Shown: piece after piece, positions 25,828 through 34,826 of the stretch | How the letters are laid out: each line of letters begins with the position of its first letter | How positions within the stretch are numbered: the first letter of the stretch is position 1 | Position numbers and translations under genes: made by a program | Notes under the pieces: generated by a model | Databases searched by the model: none | Seen by the model: the letters and a program-made list of their open reading frames with translations, nothing else | Told to the model about the DNA's origin: nothing | Origin: an uncultured Eubacteriales bacterium | GTDB taxonomy: Bacteria; Bacillota; Clostridia; TANB77; CAG-508 | NCBI GenBank assembly: GCA_902492015.1 | Contig: CABUJR010000006.1 | Span: forward strand, 1 to 64,000 | Length of the DNA: 64,000 nt | Direction: 5' to 3'

Positions 25828-26382
25828 ATGAGCGAAAAAGAGAAAATGCTTGCTGGAGAGTTATATGATGCAAATTATAATGAAGAACTAGAAAATGAAA
25901 GATTAAGAGCAAAAGATTTATGTTTTGAATATAATAATTTAAAACCATCAGATATAAAAAATAGAGAAAGAATAATAAAAGAGCTTTTAGGCGATACCAA
26001 AGAAGGTTTCAGAATTGAACAACCTTTTATTTGCGACTATGGTTATAATATAGAAATTGGTGAGAATTTCTATTCAAATCATAATTTAATTATACTAGAT
26101 GCCAATAAAGTAAAATTTGGAAATAATGTATTTATAGCACCTAATTGTGGATTTTATACAGCAGGACATCCAATAGATGTAGAAAAAAGAAATCAAGGCT
26201 TAGAATATGCTAAACCAATAGAAGTTGGTAATAATGTTTGGATAGGAGGTAATGTTGTAGTACTTCCTGGAGTTAAAATAGGAGACAATGTAGTTATAGG
26301 TGCTGGTAGTGTTGTAACAAAAGACTTACCTTCAAATGTTGTTGCTTATGGAAATCCTTGTAGACCTGCAAAATATATTTAA
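25828..26382 (+). CDS. maa: maltose/galactoside O-acetyltransferase
   Basis: 184 residues. N-terminal helical segment MLAGELYDANYNEELENERL, typical of Maa/LacA, then left-handed beta-helix hexapeptide repeats (IEIGENFYSN, VKFGNNVFIAP, IEVGNNVWIGGNVVVLPGVKIGDN in parts) with the catalytic His in TAGHPID. It uses acetyl-CoA to acetylate sugars. Sugar preference cannot be set. RBS TAGGAGGA. A terminator and repeat copy B follow. Confidence 0.9.
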   Translation: MSEKEKMLAGELYDANYNEELENERLRAKDLCFEYNNLKPSDIKNRERIIKELLGDTKEGFRIEQPFICDYGYNIEIGENFYSNHNLIILDANKVKFGNNVFIAPNCGFYTAGHPIDVEKRNQGLEYAKPIEVGNNVWIGGNVVVLPGVKIGDNVVIGAGSVVTKDLPSNVVAYGNPCRPAKYI

Positions 26383-26388
26383 AATTAA

Positions 26389-26434
26389 AACAATTTATAT
26401 ATTAATCTTTTGTTAGTATATAAATTGTTTTTTT
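26389..26434 (+). terminator. terminator of maa
   Basis: AACAATTTATATA 26389-26401 and TATATAAATTGTT 26417-26429, then TTTTT. Repeat copy B starts in its U-tract. Confidence 0.8.
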
Positions 26435-26600
26435 ATTTAGTAGGAAAGTGCTCTGCATCTCCTACTAAATAAAGGCTTACGCCAAATATTGCACACAAGG
26501 TTTTTTCAAAAAACTTGGTAGGGCGAACAAAGACGTGGACATTTGCATAAAATTTTTTGTTTTACAATTATTGTAATGTTTACTTTTATTTTGATATAAT
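26434..26600 (+). repeat. terminator-associated intergenic repeat, copy B (full)
   Basis: About 165 bases that align nearly end to end with 54464-54628. Landmarks: TAGGAAAGTGCTC, CTACTAAATAAAGG, TTACGCC, ATATTGCACACAAG, CAAAAAACTTGGTAGG, CGAACAAAGACGTG, CATAAAAT, CAATTAT. Two internal hairpins are possible: TTTAGTAGG/CCTACTAAA and AAGGTTTTTT/AAAAAACTT. Its 3' end carries TTGTAA and TATAAT 18 bases apart, a possible promoter for the response regulator at 26616. Confidence 0.75.
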
Positions 26601-26615
26601 TATTTAGGTGATATT

Positions 26616-27287
26616 ATGGATAAAATTTTAATAGTTGAAGATGATGAAAAAATAAGAAAAGAATTAAATATATTTTTAGGCAATAATGGATATGAGGTTA
26701 AGTTTTTAGAAAATTTTTTAAATCCTGTTGAAGATATTGTAAAGGTAAAAACAGATTTAATATTATTGGATATAAATTTGCCAAATGTTGATGGTGAATT
26801 TATATTAAGAGAATTAAGAAAAGTATCAGATGTACCTGTTATTATGGTTACAAGTAGAGATAATGAACTTGACGAAATTTTAAGTATGAACTATGGTGCA
26901 GATGATTATGTTACAAAACCTTTTAATATACATATTTTGCTTGCAAAAATTTCTGCAATTTTAAAGAGAACTAAAAGAATAAATTATGAGCAAAACAAAA
27001 TAAATTGTGGTGAGTTCATTTTAGATATATCAAAAGGAATAATAGAAAAAGATAATTTAAAAGTAGAACTTACTAAAAATGAGATGAAAATTTTACATTA
27101 TTTAGTAAGAAAAAAAGGTGAGATTATTTCAAGAGAAGAAATAATGGAATATCTGTGGGATAGTGAAAGTTTTATTGATGATAATACTTTAACTGTTAAT
27201 ATAACAAGATTAAGAAATAAATTAGAAAATTTAGGTTTAAAAGATATAGTAGAAACTAAAAGAGGACAAGGATATATATTAAAATAG
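26616..27287 (+). CDS. OmpR-family response regulator (BceR-like)
   Basis: 223 residues. Receiver with D9-D10, phospho-acceptor D52 (LLDINLPN) and VTKPFN; winged helix with LTKNEMKILHYL and IDDNTLTVNITRLRNKL. It is followed 8 bases later by an intramembrane-type sensor kinase, so the pair resembles BceRS. No BceAB transporter is encoded next to it, and the adjoining gene is a VanY-like carboxypeptidase with its own start region. Confidence 0.92.
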   Translation: MDKILIVEDDEKIRKELNIFLGNNGYEVKFLENFLNPVEDIVKVKTDLILLDINLPNVDGEFILRELRKVSDVPVIMVTSRDNELDEILSMNYGADDYVTKPFNIHILLAKISAILKRTKRINYEQNKINCGEFILDISKGIIEKDNLKVELTKNEMKILHYLVRKKGEIISREEIMEYLWDSESFIDDNTLTVNITRLRNKLENLGLKDIVETKRGQGYILK

Positions 27288-27295
27288 AGGTAGAT

Positions 27296-28315
27296 ATGAG
27301 TTTTAAAGAATTTTTTAAACAAAAGATAATTGGTTTTTGCTTACTAATTTTTGCATTAATAACAATAGAGATATTTTTAATGATATATAATTTTAAATTT
27401 TTTATTAAATTATATATCCCAATTATTATCTTAATAGTTTATTTTATAAGTATATTTATAGAATATTTTTCTAAAAAGAGGTTTTATGAAAATTTAAATA
27501 ATATGTTAGAAGAATTAGAAGAAAAATATTTAATTACAGAAATTATAAAATCACCTAATTTTATTGAAGGAAAATTATTAAAAGAATTACTTAATGAAAT
27601 AGACAAATCCATGCTTGAAAATGTAAATAAATATAAATACTTACAAGAAGAGTATAAAGAATATATTGAACTTTGGATACATGAAATAAAATTGCCTATA
27701 ACTACAAGCAAAATGATTATTGAAAATAATAAAACAGAAATTACTAAAAGTATAGATGAAGAATTAAATAAAGTTGAGAATTATATTGAACAGGCTCTTT
27801 TCTATGCGAGAAGCACTAATGTAGAAAAAGATTATTTTATTAAGAAAAATAATTTGAAAGAAATGGTAAATGAATGTATTAAGAAAAATAAAAATATTTT
27901 AATTCAAGAAAAAGCAATAATTAATTTACATGATTTAGATTTTAATGTTGAAACAGATAGTAAATGGATTGTTTTTATTTTAAATCAAATTATACAAAAT
28001 AGTGTAAAATATAAAAAACAAGAAATGCAACTAATTCTAGAAATATATGGCAAAAAAGGAAAAGAAAATATTAGTTTACATATAAAAGATAATGGTATTG
28101 GAATAAAAAAAGGAGAGCTTGAAAAAGTTTTTGAAAAAGGATTTACAGGAACAAATGGCAGATACTGTAATAAAAAATCTACTGGAATTGGTTTATATTT
28201 ATGTAAAAAACTATGTAACAAATTAGAAATTGCGATAAATATAAAATCAGTAGAAGATGAAGGAACTGAAATTAATCTTGTATTTCCAAAAGCAACATTT
28301 ACAGACATATTATAG
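27296..28315 (+). CDS. intramembrane-sensing histidine kinase (BceS-like)
   Basis: 339 residues. Two transmembrane helices near residues 12-33 and 38-58 with almost no extracellular loop, the hallmark of intramembrane-sensing kinases. Then IELWIHEIKLPITTSKM (phospho-His near 129), NQIIQNSVKYKK (N box), KDNGIGIKKGE (G1), FEKGFTGTNGR (F box) and STGIGLYLCKKL (G2). All ATP-binding motifs are intact. Such kinases usually need a BceAB-type transporter to sense peptide antibiotics; none is adjacent. Confidence 0.9.
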   Translation: MSFKEFFKQKIIGFCLLIFALITIEIFLMIYNFKFFIKLYIPIIILIVYFISIFIEYFSKKRFYENLNNMLEELEEKYLITEIIKSPNFIEGKLLKELLNEIDKSMLENVNKYKYLQEEYKEYIELWIHEIKLPITTSKMIIENNKTEITKSIDEELNKVENYIEQALFYARSTNVEKDYFIKKNNLKEMVNECIKKNKNILIQEKAIINLHDLDFNVETDSKWIVFILNQIIQNSVKYKKQEMQLILEIYGKKGKENISLHIKDNGIGIKKGELEKVFEKGFTGTNGRYCNKKSTGIGLYLCKKLCNKLEIAINIKSVEDEGTEINLVFPKATFTDIL

Positions 28316-28411
28316 ATTTAAAGTTGGACAAACCATATTATAGAAAGATATATAATTTGTTTTAAAATTAATAAAAATTTTAATGTTAAAAAGCTTAATT
28401 TAGGAGAGAAA

Positions 28412-29269
28412 ATGAAAAAATCAAAAAATACTTTTATTATAAAATTAATAGTAGTTATTATTATTTTTGTAATAGCTTTTTTTAGCATGTATTTTTTGAA
28501 AAACAATAATCTAGAAAATGCGAAAGAAAACTTGTTAAAAGAAAATGATAAAAATATTATAGAAGAAAATAATACTAAGGAGATTGAAAATCAAGAAAAA
28601 AATATTGCTGAGCTTAATGAAAATTTAAAGGAGTTTGATAATAAAACTGCAAATAATATTATGATTAATACTTTTGATGAAATTATTAGTGAGAAAACTA
28701 AAATAGATGATTGGAGATTAATACTTGTTAATTTTGAAAATGATATTCCAGAAGATTTTACTTTAGATTTGGCAAGTATTGATAAATATAGAGCAGTTGA
28801 TTCTAGAATAATATCAGAACTTATGCAAATGATAAAAGCAATGAAAAATGCAGGTGTTGCAAAAATATGGGTTCAGTCAGCATATAGAAGTATAGATCGT
28901 CAAAAGGAATTATATGATAGTAGAGTAAACGAATATTTAGCTCAAGGTAAATCTAGAGAAGAAGCAGAAGCTTTAACAGAACAGACTATAAATAAGCCTA
29001 AAGCAAGTGAACATAATTTAGGATTAGCAGTAGATTTTAATTATGTAGATTATGATTTTGAAAATACTGCAGAATATGCTTGGCTTATAGAAAATGCAAG
29101 AAATTATGGATTTATTCTAAGATATCCAAGAGAAAAAGAAGAAATAACAAAAGTTGATTTTGAACCTTGGCATTGGAGATATGTTGGAGTAGAACATGCT
29201 AAGAAAATTAACGAATTAGGAATGTGTTTAGAAGAGTACATAGAATATTTAATTAACAATAAATTTTAA
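28412..29269 (+). CDS. VanY-like D-alanyl-D-alanine carboxypeptidase
   Basis: 285 residues. Signal anchor at residues 9-29, a coil-rich spacer to about 90, then a VanY/M15B peptidase domain: SAYRSIDRQKELYD, SEHNLGLAVDFNYV (zinc His and Asp) and FEPWHWRYVG (catalytic Glu and zinc His). It trims the last D-Ala from peptidoglycan stem peptides outside the membrane. RBS AGGAGAG. Its position after a BceRS-like pair hints at envelope-stress control, but a 96-base gap intervenes. Confidence 0.92.
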   Translation: MKKSKNTFIIKLIVVIIIFVIAFFSMYFLKNNNLENAKENLLKENDKNIIEENNTKEIENQEKNIAELNENLKEFDNKTANNIMINTFDEIISEKTKIDDWRLILVNFENDIPEDFTLDLASIDKYRAVDSRIISELMQMIKAMKNAGVAKIWVQSAYRSIDRQKELYDSRVNEYLAQGKSREEAEALTEQTINKPKASEHNLGLAVDFNYVDYDFENTAEYAWLIENARNYGFILRYPREKEEITKVDFEPWHWRYVGVEHAKKINELGMCLEEYIEYLINNKF

Positions 29270-29286
29270 TGGAGGATATTACTTTT

Positions 29287-30132
29287 ATGAATTATATTAT
29301 ATTTGTTATAGCATATTTAATTTTAGCTGTTATATTTGACCAAAGTTATAGGATAGTTACAAAATCTTTAACAAAATCAGGTCCTTTAACTGTGATTTTG
29401 GAATTAATGGGAGCTGGAGTAATTTTACTTTTATCTCCATTTTTTGAAATGACATTTCCAACAGATATTAGAGTTTACATATTACTTGGTTTATCTATAA
29501 TCTTTTATACAATAGTAGATAGACTAAACACGATAGTTAGAAGTGGAATGGAAGCTTCTACTTTTAGTGTTATTAGACAACTTTCAACAGCATTTATGAT
29601 TTTTGCAGGTTTTGTGTTTTTTAAAGAGCCTTTTATAATTAATAAATTTATAGGAGCAATTTTAATTATTTTTAGTAATGTTTTAGTATTTTATAAAAAA
29701 GGTACTGCCAAAATAAATAGATACGTTATTTTAGGAATAATTGCAAACTTATTTTTTACAATTGCTCTATTTTTAGATGTTAATATATCAAATAATTTTA
29801 ATTTAGCTTTTTATGTGGCAGCAACTTTAGGAATTCCTAGTATACTAATATTTATTTTTGAAAGAATAAAAATCTCGGATTTAAAAACAGAATTTAGAAA
29901 TGGAAATAAAAAAATGATGATTATAACATCAATTTCATGGTCTGCTTCAATAATGGCAATGCTAAAATCCTATGAATTAGGACCAGCGAGTGTTGTAGCA
30001 CCACTTTGTGCTTTGACAGTTATATTAAATGTTGTATTTGGTTATGTATTTTTAAAAGAAAGAGAAAATGTAAAGAAAAAAGTATTAGCTTCTTTATTTG
30101 TAATTTTAGGTGTTCTATTAATAAAAATGTAA
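29287..30132 (+). CDS. EamA/DMT family transporter
   Basis: 281 residues from ATG 29287; an ATG at 29269 overlaps the vanY stop but GGAGGA 29271-29276 fits the later start. Ten hydrophobic helices in two five-helix halves. EASTFSVIRQLSTAFMI and GPASVVAPLCALTVILNVVFG in the two halves are typical of drug/metabolite EamA repeats. Substrate unknown. Confidence 0.8.
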   Translation: MNYIIFVIAYLILAVIFDQSYRIVTKSLTKSGPLTVILELMGAGVILLLSPFFEMTFPTDIRVYILLGLSIIFYTIVDRLNTIVRSGMEASTFSVIRQLSTAFMIFAGFVFFKEPFIINKFIGAILIIFSNVLVFYKKGTAKINRYVILGIIANLFFTIALFLDVNISNNFNLAFYVAATLGIPSILIFIFERIKISDLKTEFRNGNKKMMIITSISWSASIMAMLKSYELGPASVVAPLCALTVILNVVFGYVFLKERENVKKKVLASLFVILGVLLIKM

Positions 30133-30215
30133 AATTAACTATTTAAAATAATTAAAATTAAGTATTAAATAAAAAACTAAGTAAATAATGAAATATATAA
30201 GTAAAAGGAGGAAAA

Positions 30216-30740
30216 ATGAAAGAATTAAAAGATTATGTTAGGAGTATAAAAGATTTTCCTGAAAAAGGAATAATTTTTAGAGATGTGACAAGTGTGCTTC
30301 AAGAACCAGAAGGATTACAATTATCAATAAAATGTATTCAAGAAGGCTTAGAAAATTTAGATTTTAATGTAATAGTTTCTCCGGAATCAAGAGGTTTTAT
30401 ATTTGGTATGCCTATAGCATATAATATGAAAAAAGCTTTTGTTCCTGTTAGAAAAAAAGGAAAACTGCCTTGTAAAACAATAGAAGAAAGTTATGACTTA
30501 GAATATGGAAAAGCTGTTTTAGAAATACATGAAGATTCAATAAAACCAGGAGATAAAGTTGTAATAATTGATGATTTAATGGCAACAGGAGGAACAATAG
30601 AAGCAATAATAAAATTAGTAAAAAGACTAGGTGGAGAAGTTGTAAAAATTTGCTGTTTAATGGAACTACCAGAATTAAATGGGAGAAAGAAATTAAAAGG
30701 ATATGATATATATTCTGTAATAAGTTTTGAAGGAAAATAA
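30216..30740 (+). CDS. apt: adenine phosphoribosyltransferase
   Basis: 174 residues, the usual length. IKDFPEKGIIFRDVTSVL near the N-terminus, SPESRGFIFG, and the PRPP-binding motif VVIIDDLMATGGT. It makes AMP from adenine and PRPP (purine salvage). AAAGGAGG precedes the start. The MTA/SAH nucleosidase gene follows 12 bases later; that enzyme releases adenine, so the pair forms a functional salvage unit. Confidence 0.95.
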   Translation: MKELKDYVRSIKDFPEKGIIFRDVTSVLQEPEGLQLSIKCIQEGLENLDFNVIVSPESRGFIFGMPIAYNMKKAFVPVRKKGKLPCKTIEESYDLEYGKAVLEIHEDSIKPGDKVVIIDDLMATGGTIEAIIKLVKRLGGEVVKICCLMELPELNGRKKLKGYDIYSVISFEGK

Positions 30741-30752
30741 AGGAGAAAAGTT

Positions 30753-31448
30753 ATGATAGGTATTATAGCAGCTGAAGAAAAAGAAATGATTGCAATAAAA
30801 AACAATATGACCAATATTTCTGAAGAAAAAATATATGAATTAAAATTTATAAAAGGAAATATTGAAAATAAGTTGTGTGTTTTAGTAGAATGTGGTGTTG
30901 GAAAAGTAAATGCAGCAAGAACTACTCAAATAATGATTGATAAGTTTAATCCTAATTATGTTATAAATGTTGGAACAGCAGGAGGATTAACAAATGAGTT
31001 AAAAGTTAAAGATATAGTTATAGGTAAAGATCTAGTTCAACATGATTTTGATATAACAGGAGTTGGAAATTACGAAAAAGGTGAAATTGCAAGAACTGGA
31101 AAATATTTTCTGTCTGATGAAAATTTAATAAAACTTTGCAAAAATGCTATGGAGGAATATAAAGATAGAAATTTTAATATAAAAATAGGGAGAATAGTAA
31201 CAGGTGATTGGTTTGCTTCAGATTTAGAAAAATCACTAAAAATTCAAAAAGAATTTAATGCCGATTGTATTGAAATGGAAGGAGCAGCAATAGCTCAAGT
31301 ATGCACTCTAGATAAAATACCATTTTTAGTTATAAGAGGAATTTCTGATACTCCAAATGGAAACAATGAAATAGATTTCCATACATATATTGAAGAAGTT
31401 TCGATAAGAGTTGGAGAAATTTTAAAATTATTAATTAAAAAAATTTAG
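30753..31448 (+). CDS. mtnN: 5'-methylthioadenosine/S-adenosylhomocysteine nucleosidase
   Basis: 231 residues, matching the family. MIGIIAAEEKEMIAI (catalytic Glu), VNVGTAGGL, FDITGVGN, the CIEMEGAAIAQVC specificity loop and RGISDTPNG are present. It cleaves MTA and SAH to adenine and thio-ribose sugars and is operonic with apt (RBS AAAGGAG). Confidence 0.95.
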   Translation: MIGIIAAEEKEMIAIKNNMTNISEEKIYELKFIKGNIENKLCVLVECGVGKVNAARTTQIMIDKFNPNYVINVGTAGGLTNELKVKDIVIGKDLVQHDFDITGVGNYEKGEIARTGKYFLSDENLIKLCKNAMEEYKDRNFNIKIGRIVTGDWFASDLEKSLKIQKEFNADCIEMEGAAIAQVCTLDKIPFLVIRGISDTPNGNNEIDFHTYIEEVSIRVGEILKLLIKKI

Positions 31449-31511
31449 AATTGTTTTTTGTCTTAGGTTATGATAGTATAAATAAGAATAAAAATAAAGG
31501 AGGATTTTATA

Positions 31512-31886
31512 ATGGAATTATTATTAAAAAAATGTAAGTCTTGTGGAGCAACAGTAAAAGTATTAAAAGATTGTAATTGCAATGGTTGTGGAATAGTTTG
31601 TTGTGATGAGCCAATGGAAGTTATAACACCAAATTCAGTTGATGCAGCTGCTGAAAAACATGTTCCAGTTTATGAGATAAAAGATGGAAAAATTTATGTA
31701 ACAGTAAATCATGTAATGGAAGAAGAACACTATATTGAATGGATTAGTATGGTAAGTGATAAAAAAGAATGTACAAAATATTTTAAACCAGGAGAAGAAG
31801 CAAAAACTCATTTCAAATATATTCCTGGTTCTACAATATATGCATATTGCAATAAACATGAATTATGGAAAAAAGATGTAGAATAG
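31512..31886 (+). CDS. dfx: desulfoferrodoxin / superoxide reductase
   Basis: 124 residues. An N-terminal Cys-rich part (CKSCGATVKV, CNCNGCGIVCC) stands where the desulforedoxin iron site lies; the pattern is not the classical CxxC...CC one. The catalytic centre II is intact: EKHVPVYE, VNHVMEEEHYIEW and YCNKHELW supply four His and one Cys. It reduces superoxide to peroxide without making oxygen, which fits a strict anaerobe. Monocistronic with AAAGGAGG; TTGTTT-17-TAGTAT upstream may be its promoter. Confidence 0.92.
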   Translation: MELLLKKCKSCGATVKVLKDCNCNGCGIVCCDEPMEVITPNSVDAAAEKHVPVYEIKDGKIYVTVNHVMEEEHYIEWISMVSDKKECTKYFKPGEEAKTHFKYIPGSTIYAYCNKHELWKKDVE

Positions 31887-31912
31887 AAGTTTTTGTTATT
31901 TAGAAAGAGATA

Positions 31913-32644
31913 ATGGCAGTGAAAAAGAATGAAGCAAATATAGAAAAAAAGAAACTAATAGAAAATAAATCTATGCAAGTATTAAGATTTTTAAATCTTG
32001 GTATAAAAAATTCAAATATAATAGAACAATTAGAAATAATTTTAAAAATATATAAATATGTTGTTCAGAATATTCACCCAGAGGCAAAGTATGAACAAAA
32101 TAATATTTCAAATACTAAGGAAGAAGAATATTTAAATAATTTATATATAGGATTGACTAATAATCCAGGACTTAGTGTAACAAATTCAATATTATTTAAA
32201 CATTTATTATATATGAAAGGATTTGAATCTTATATTATTTTATCAAAATCTAGATCAGGATCTTTGCATATATCTAATTTGGTAAAAATAGGAAAAGAAT
32301 TTTTTTATTTTGATACTACTTTAGAAAGAAGTATTTTTGAAGAGCAAGCAATAAATGAAGATGATATTTTATTTTGTTGTGCTGCACTTGGTAAAGAAGA
32401 ATATAGCAAGTTTTATAAGCCATTTCAAATTTTACCAAACAATTTAAAGAAAAGTTCTATGCAAATGCCAGAAAATATATGTGAAGAATCTATGCCAAGA
32501 ACTTTAATAGACAGTATTGTAAAGCTTATACCAAATGAAATTACTGAAAATAATCCTTATTTTAATAAATGTGCAGAAGAAGAAAAAATAAATATTTTTT
32601 GTTTTACAAGTAAAATTAGTCAAAATAATAAAAGAGGAAAATAA
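31913..32644 (+). CDS. transglutaminase-fold-like protein of unknown function
   Basis: 243 residues, no signal peptide. Residues about 75-150 (NPGLSVTNSILFKHLLYMKG, SLHISNLVKIGKEFFYFDTTLE) follow the spacing of transglutaminase-like folds, where Cys, His and Asp form the active site; here His and Asp are kept but Ser stands near the Cys position, so it may be inactive. This is my reading of a weak pattern. The start is an ATG after AAAGAGA. Its stop overlaps the ATG of the FAD oxidoreductase, indicating co-translation. Confidence 0.5.
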   Translation: MAVKKNEANIEKKKLIENKSMQVLRFLNLGIKNSNIIEQLEIILKIYKYVVQNIHPEAKYEQNNISNTKEEEYLNNLYIGLTNNPGLSVTNSILFKHLLYMKGFESYIILSKSRSGSLHISNLVKIGKEFFYFDTTLERSIFEEQAINEDDILFCCAALGKEEYSKFYKPFQILPNNLKKSSMQMPENICEESMPRTLIDSIVKLIPNEITENNPYFNKCAEEEKINIFCFTSKISQNNKRGK

Positions 32645-34218
32645 TGCTAAGATTAGAAAATATAAAAATTTATGAAGATTTAACAGAAAAAGAAGTTTTA
32701 AAAAAAGCTTGTTTGAAATATAAATTAGACTTTAATAAAGTTGTTAAATATAATATTTACAAAAAATCTATTGATGCAAGAAATAAAAACAATATATTTT
32801 ATAATTATACAATAGATATAGAATATAATGGAAAAAATAAAAATATAAAGTTTGTAAATGAAGAAAATTTTAAATTAAATATAAGTTGCAAAAGAAATAG
32901 TTCTAGCAGACCTGTTATTGTTGGAGCAGGTCCTGCTGGGCTTTTTTGTGCTTTAATATTGGTGCAAAATGGAATAAAGCCAATTATTATAGAACAAGGA
33001 AAAAAAGTAGAAGATAGAAAAAAAGATGTTGATGATTTTATAAGCAGTGGAAAGTTAAACATAAATTCTAATGTTCAATTTGGTGAAGGTGGAGCAGGAA
33101 CTTTTTCAGATGGAAAGCTTACTACAGGTGTAAATAATCCTATAGGAAGAGTAGTTTTAAAAGAGTTTGTAAATTTTGGAGCTCCAAATCAAATATTGTA
33201 TGTTAACAAACCACATATTGGAACAGATAATTTAATAAATGTAATTTCGAATATGAGAAACTACATAATTAAAATGGGAGGAGAATTCTTTTTTGAAGAA
33301 AAATTTATAGATTTTGAAATAGAAAATGGTAAACTAGTTTCAATTTTATCTAAAAAGCTTTGTAGTGAAAAAGAAGAATATAGGAAAGTAAAAACAGATA
33401 CTTTAGTTTTAGCAATAGGACATAGTGCAAGAGATACCTTTGAAAAAATCTATGAAAAAGGTTTAAACATGGAAAAAAAGAATTTTTCTGTTGGAGTTAG
33501 GATAGAGCATAAACAAGAAATGATAAATAAATCCCAATATGGAGAAAATCCAAGATTAAAATTACCACCAGCAGAATATAAATTAGCATATCATGGAAAA
33601 GATCGTTCTTGCTATACCTTTTGTATGTGCCCAGGAGGAGTAGTTATGGCATCTTCAAGTAGAGAAAATGAAATTGTTACAAATGGAATGAGCACATTTG
33701 CAAGAGATGGTGAAAATGCTAATAGTGCTGTACTTGTGAATATAATACCAGAAGATTTTAAAGGTACATCTCCACTTGAAGGAATATATTTTCAAAAAGA
33801 ATTAGAAAAAAAAGCATTTATTTTAGGTGGAAGTAATTTTTATGCACCAATTCAGAAATTTGGTGATTTTTTAGAAAATAGAAAAACAGAGAAATTGGGA
33901 AAAGTAAAACCAAGCTATAAGCCAGGAGTTACATTTGCTAATTTGCAAGAAATTTTACCAGAATATGTAACAAAAACTTTGAAAGAAGGAATACTAGATT
34001 TTGATAAGAAATTAAAAGGTTTTGCAGATGAGGACAGTATTTTAACAGGAGTTGAAACAAGAACTTCATCACCAGTAAGAATTATAAGAGATGAAACTTT
34101 ACAATCAAATATTAAAGGAATTTATCCTTGTGGTGAGGGCGCAGGTTATGCTGGAGGAATAACAACTGCTGCAATGGATGGAATAAAATGTGCTATAAAG
34201 ATATTAGAGACAAATTAA
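32644..34218 (+). CDS. FAD-dependent oxidoreductase (COG2509-type)
   Basis: 524 residues. An N-terminal alpha/beta region (1-90), then a Rossmann dinucleotide motif VIVGAGPAGLFCAL, FGEGGAGTFSDGKLTTG, and a C-terminal FAD contact GEGAGYAGGITTAAMDGI. These match the uncharacterised FAD-dependent dehydrogenase family COG2509, widespread in anaerobes. The reaction is unknown. It overlaps the preceding gene by one base. Intact length. Confidence 0.88.
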   Translation: MLRLENIKIYEDLTEKEVLKKACLKYKLDFNKVVKYNIYKKSIDARNKNNIFYNYTIDIEYNGKNKNIKFVNEENFKLNISCKRNSSSRPVIVGAGPAGLFCALILVQNGIKPIIIEQGKKVEDRKKDVDDFISSGKLNINSNVQFGEGGAGTFSDGKLTTGVNNPIGRVVLKEFVNFGAPNQILYVNKPHIGTDNLINVISNMRNYIIKMGGEFFFEEKFIDFEIENGKLVSILSKKLCSEKEEYRKVKTDTLVLAIGHSARDTFEKIYEKGLNMEKKNFSVGVRIEHKQEMINKSQYGENPRLKLPPAEYKLAYHGKDRSCYTFCMCPGGVVMASSSRENEIVTNGMSTFARDGENANSAVLVNIIPEDFKGTSPLEGIYFQKELEKKAFILGGSNFYAPIQKFGDFLENRKTEKLGKVKPSYKPGVTFANLQEILPEYVTKTLKEGILDFDKKLKGFADEDSILTGVETRTSSPVRIIRDETLQSNIKGIYPCGEGAGYAGGITTAAMDGIKCAIKILETN

Positions 34219-34279
34219 GAGTTATTCACGTTAATCTAAAAGGAAAGGAGAAATATGATAAATATATCATACAAAAAAT

Positions 34280-34825
34280 ATGGAAGAAAAATTTGATGTT
34301 TTATTAGAAAATGGAGAGTTTTCTGGAAAAGTAGAAACAAGATCAAAATGCCACAAATTAGGATTATGGCATAAGGCAGTAGCTTTATTTATAATTAATT
34401 CTAAAAATGAAGTTTTATTGCAAAAAAGAAGTGCAAGTAAGAAAATGTGGCCTAATTTATGGGATATTTCTGCTGGCGGACATGTACTAGCAGGAGAATT
34501 TGGTTTTGAAGCTATAATAAGAGAAATAAAAGAAGAATTAGGAGTAAATATAACCAAAGATGATATATTATTTTTAGGAGCTTCAACTTCAGAAAATCTA
34601 AAAGGTGAAATAATAAATAAACATTTTAATGAGTATTATATTGTAAACAAAGATATAGATATATCAAAATTAGTTTTGCAAACAGAAGAAGTTTCTGACG
34701 TAAAATGGTTTGAAAAGGATGAAGTCATTAAAAGAATAGACAATAACTATGAAGGAATAACAGATAAAGAAGGATGTTGGGATTACTTGAAAAAATATTA
34801 TGAATGGGTAGATTTACATAAATAA
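34280..34825 (+). CDS. Nudix hydrolase, isopentenyl-diphosphate-isomerase-like
   Basis: 181 residues. MEEKFDVLLENGEFSGK then HKLGLWHKAVALFI matches the start of the YfcD/IDI-like Nudix family, with the box GGHVLAGEFGFEAIIREIKEELG. The only good ribosome binding site (AAAGGAG 34244-34250) serves an ATG at 34255 in another frame, a 13-codon ORF that ends at 34296 and overlaps this start; ATG 34280 itself lacks an adjacent SD. ATGATA/TATCAT (34255-34270) can fold and bring the SD closer. Reaction: probably a nucleotide-sugar or small-molecule diphosphate hydrolase. Confidence 0.82.
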   Translation: MEEKFDVLLENGEFSGKVETRSKCHKLGLWHKAVALFIINSKNEVLLQKRSASKKMWPNLWDISAGGHVLAGEFGFEAIIREIKEELGVNITKDDILFLGASTSENLKGEIINKHFNEYYIVNKDIDISKLVLQTEEVSDVKWFEKDEVIKRIDNNYEGITDKEGCWDYLKKYYEWVDLHK

Positions 34826-34826
34826 C

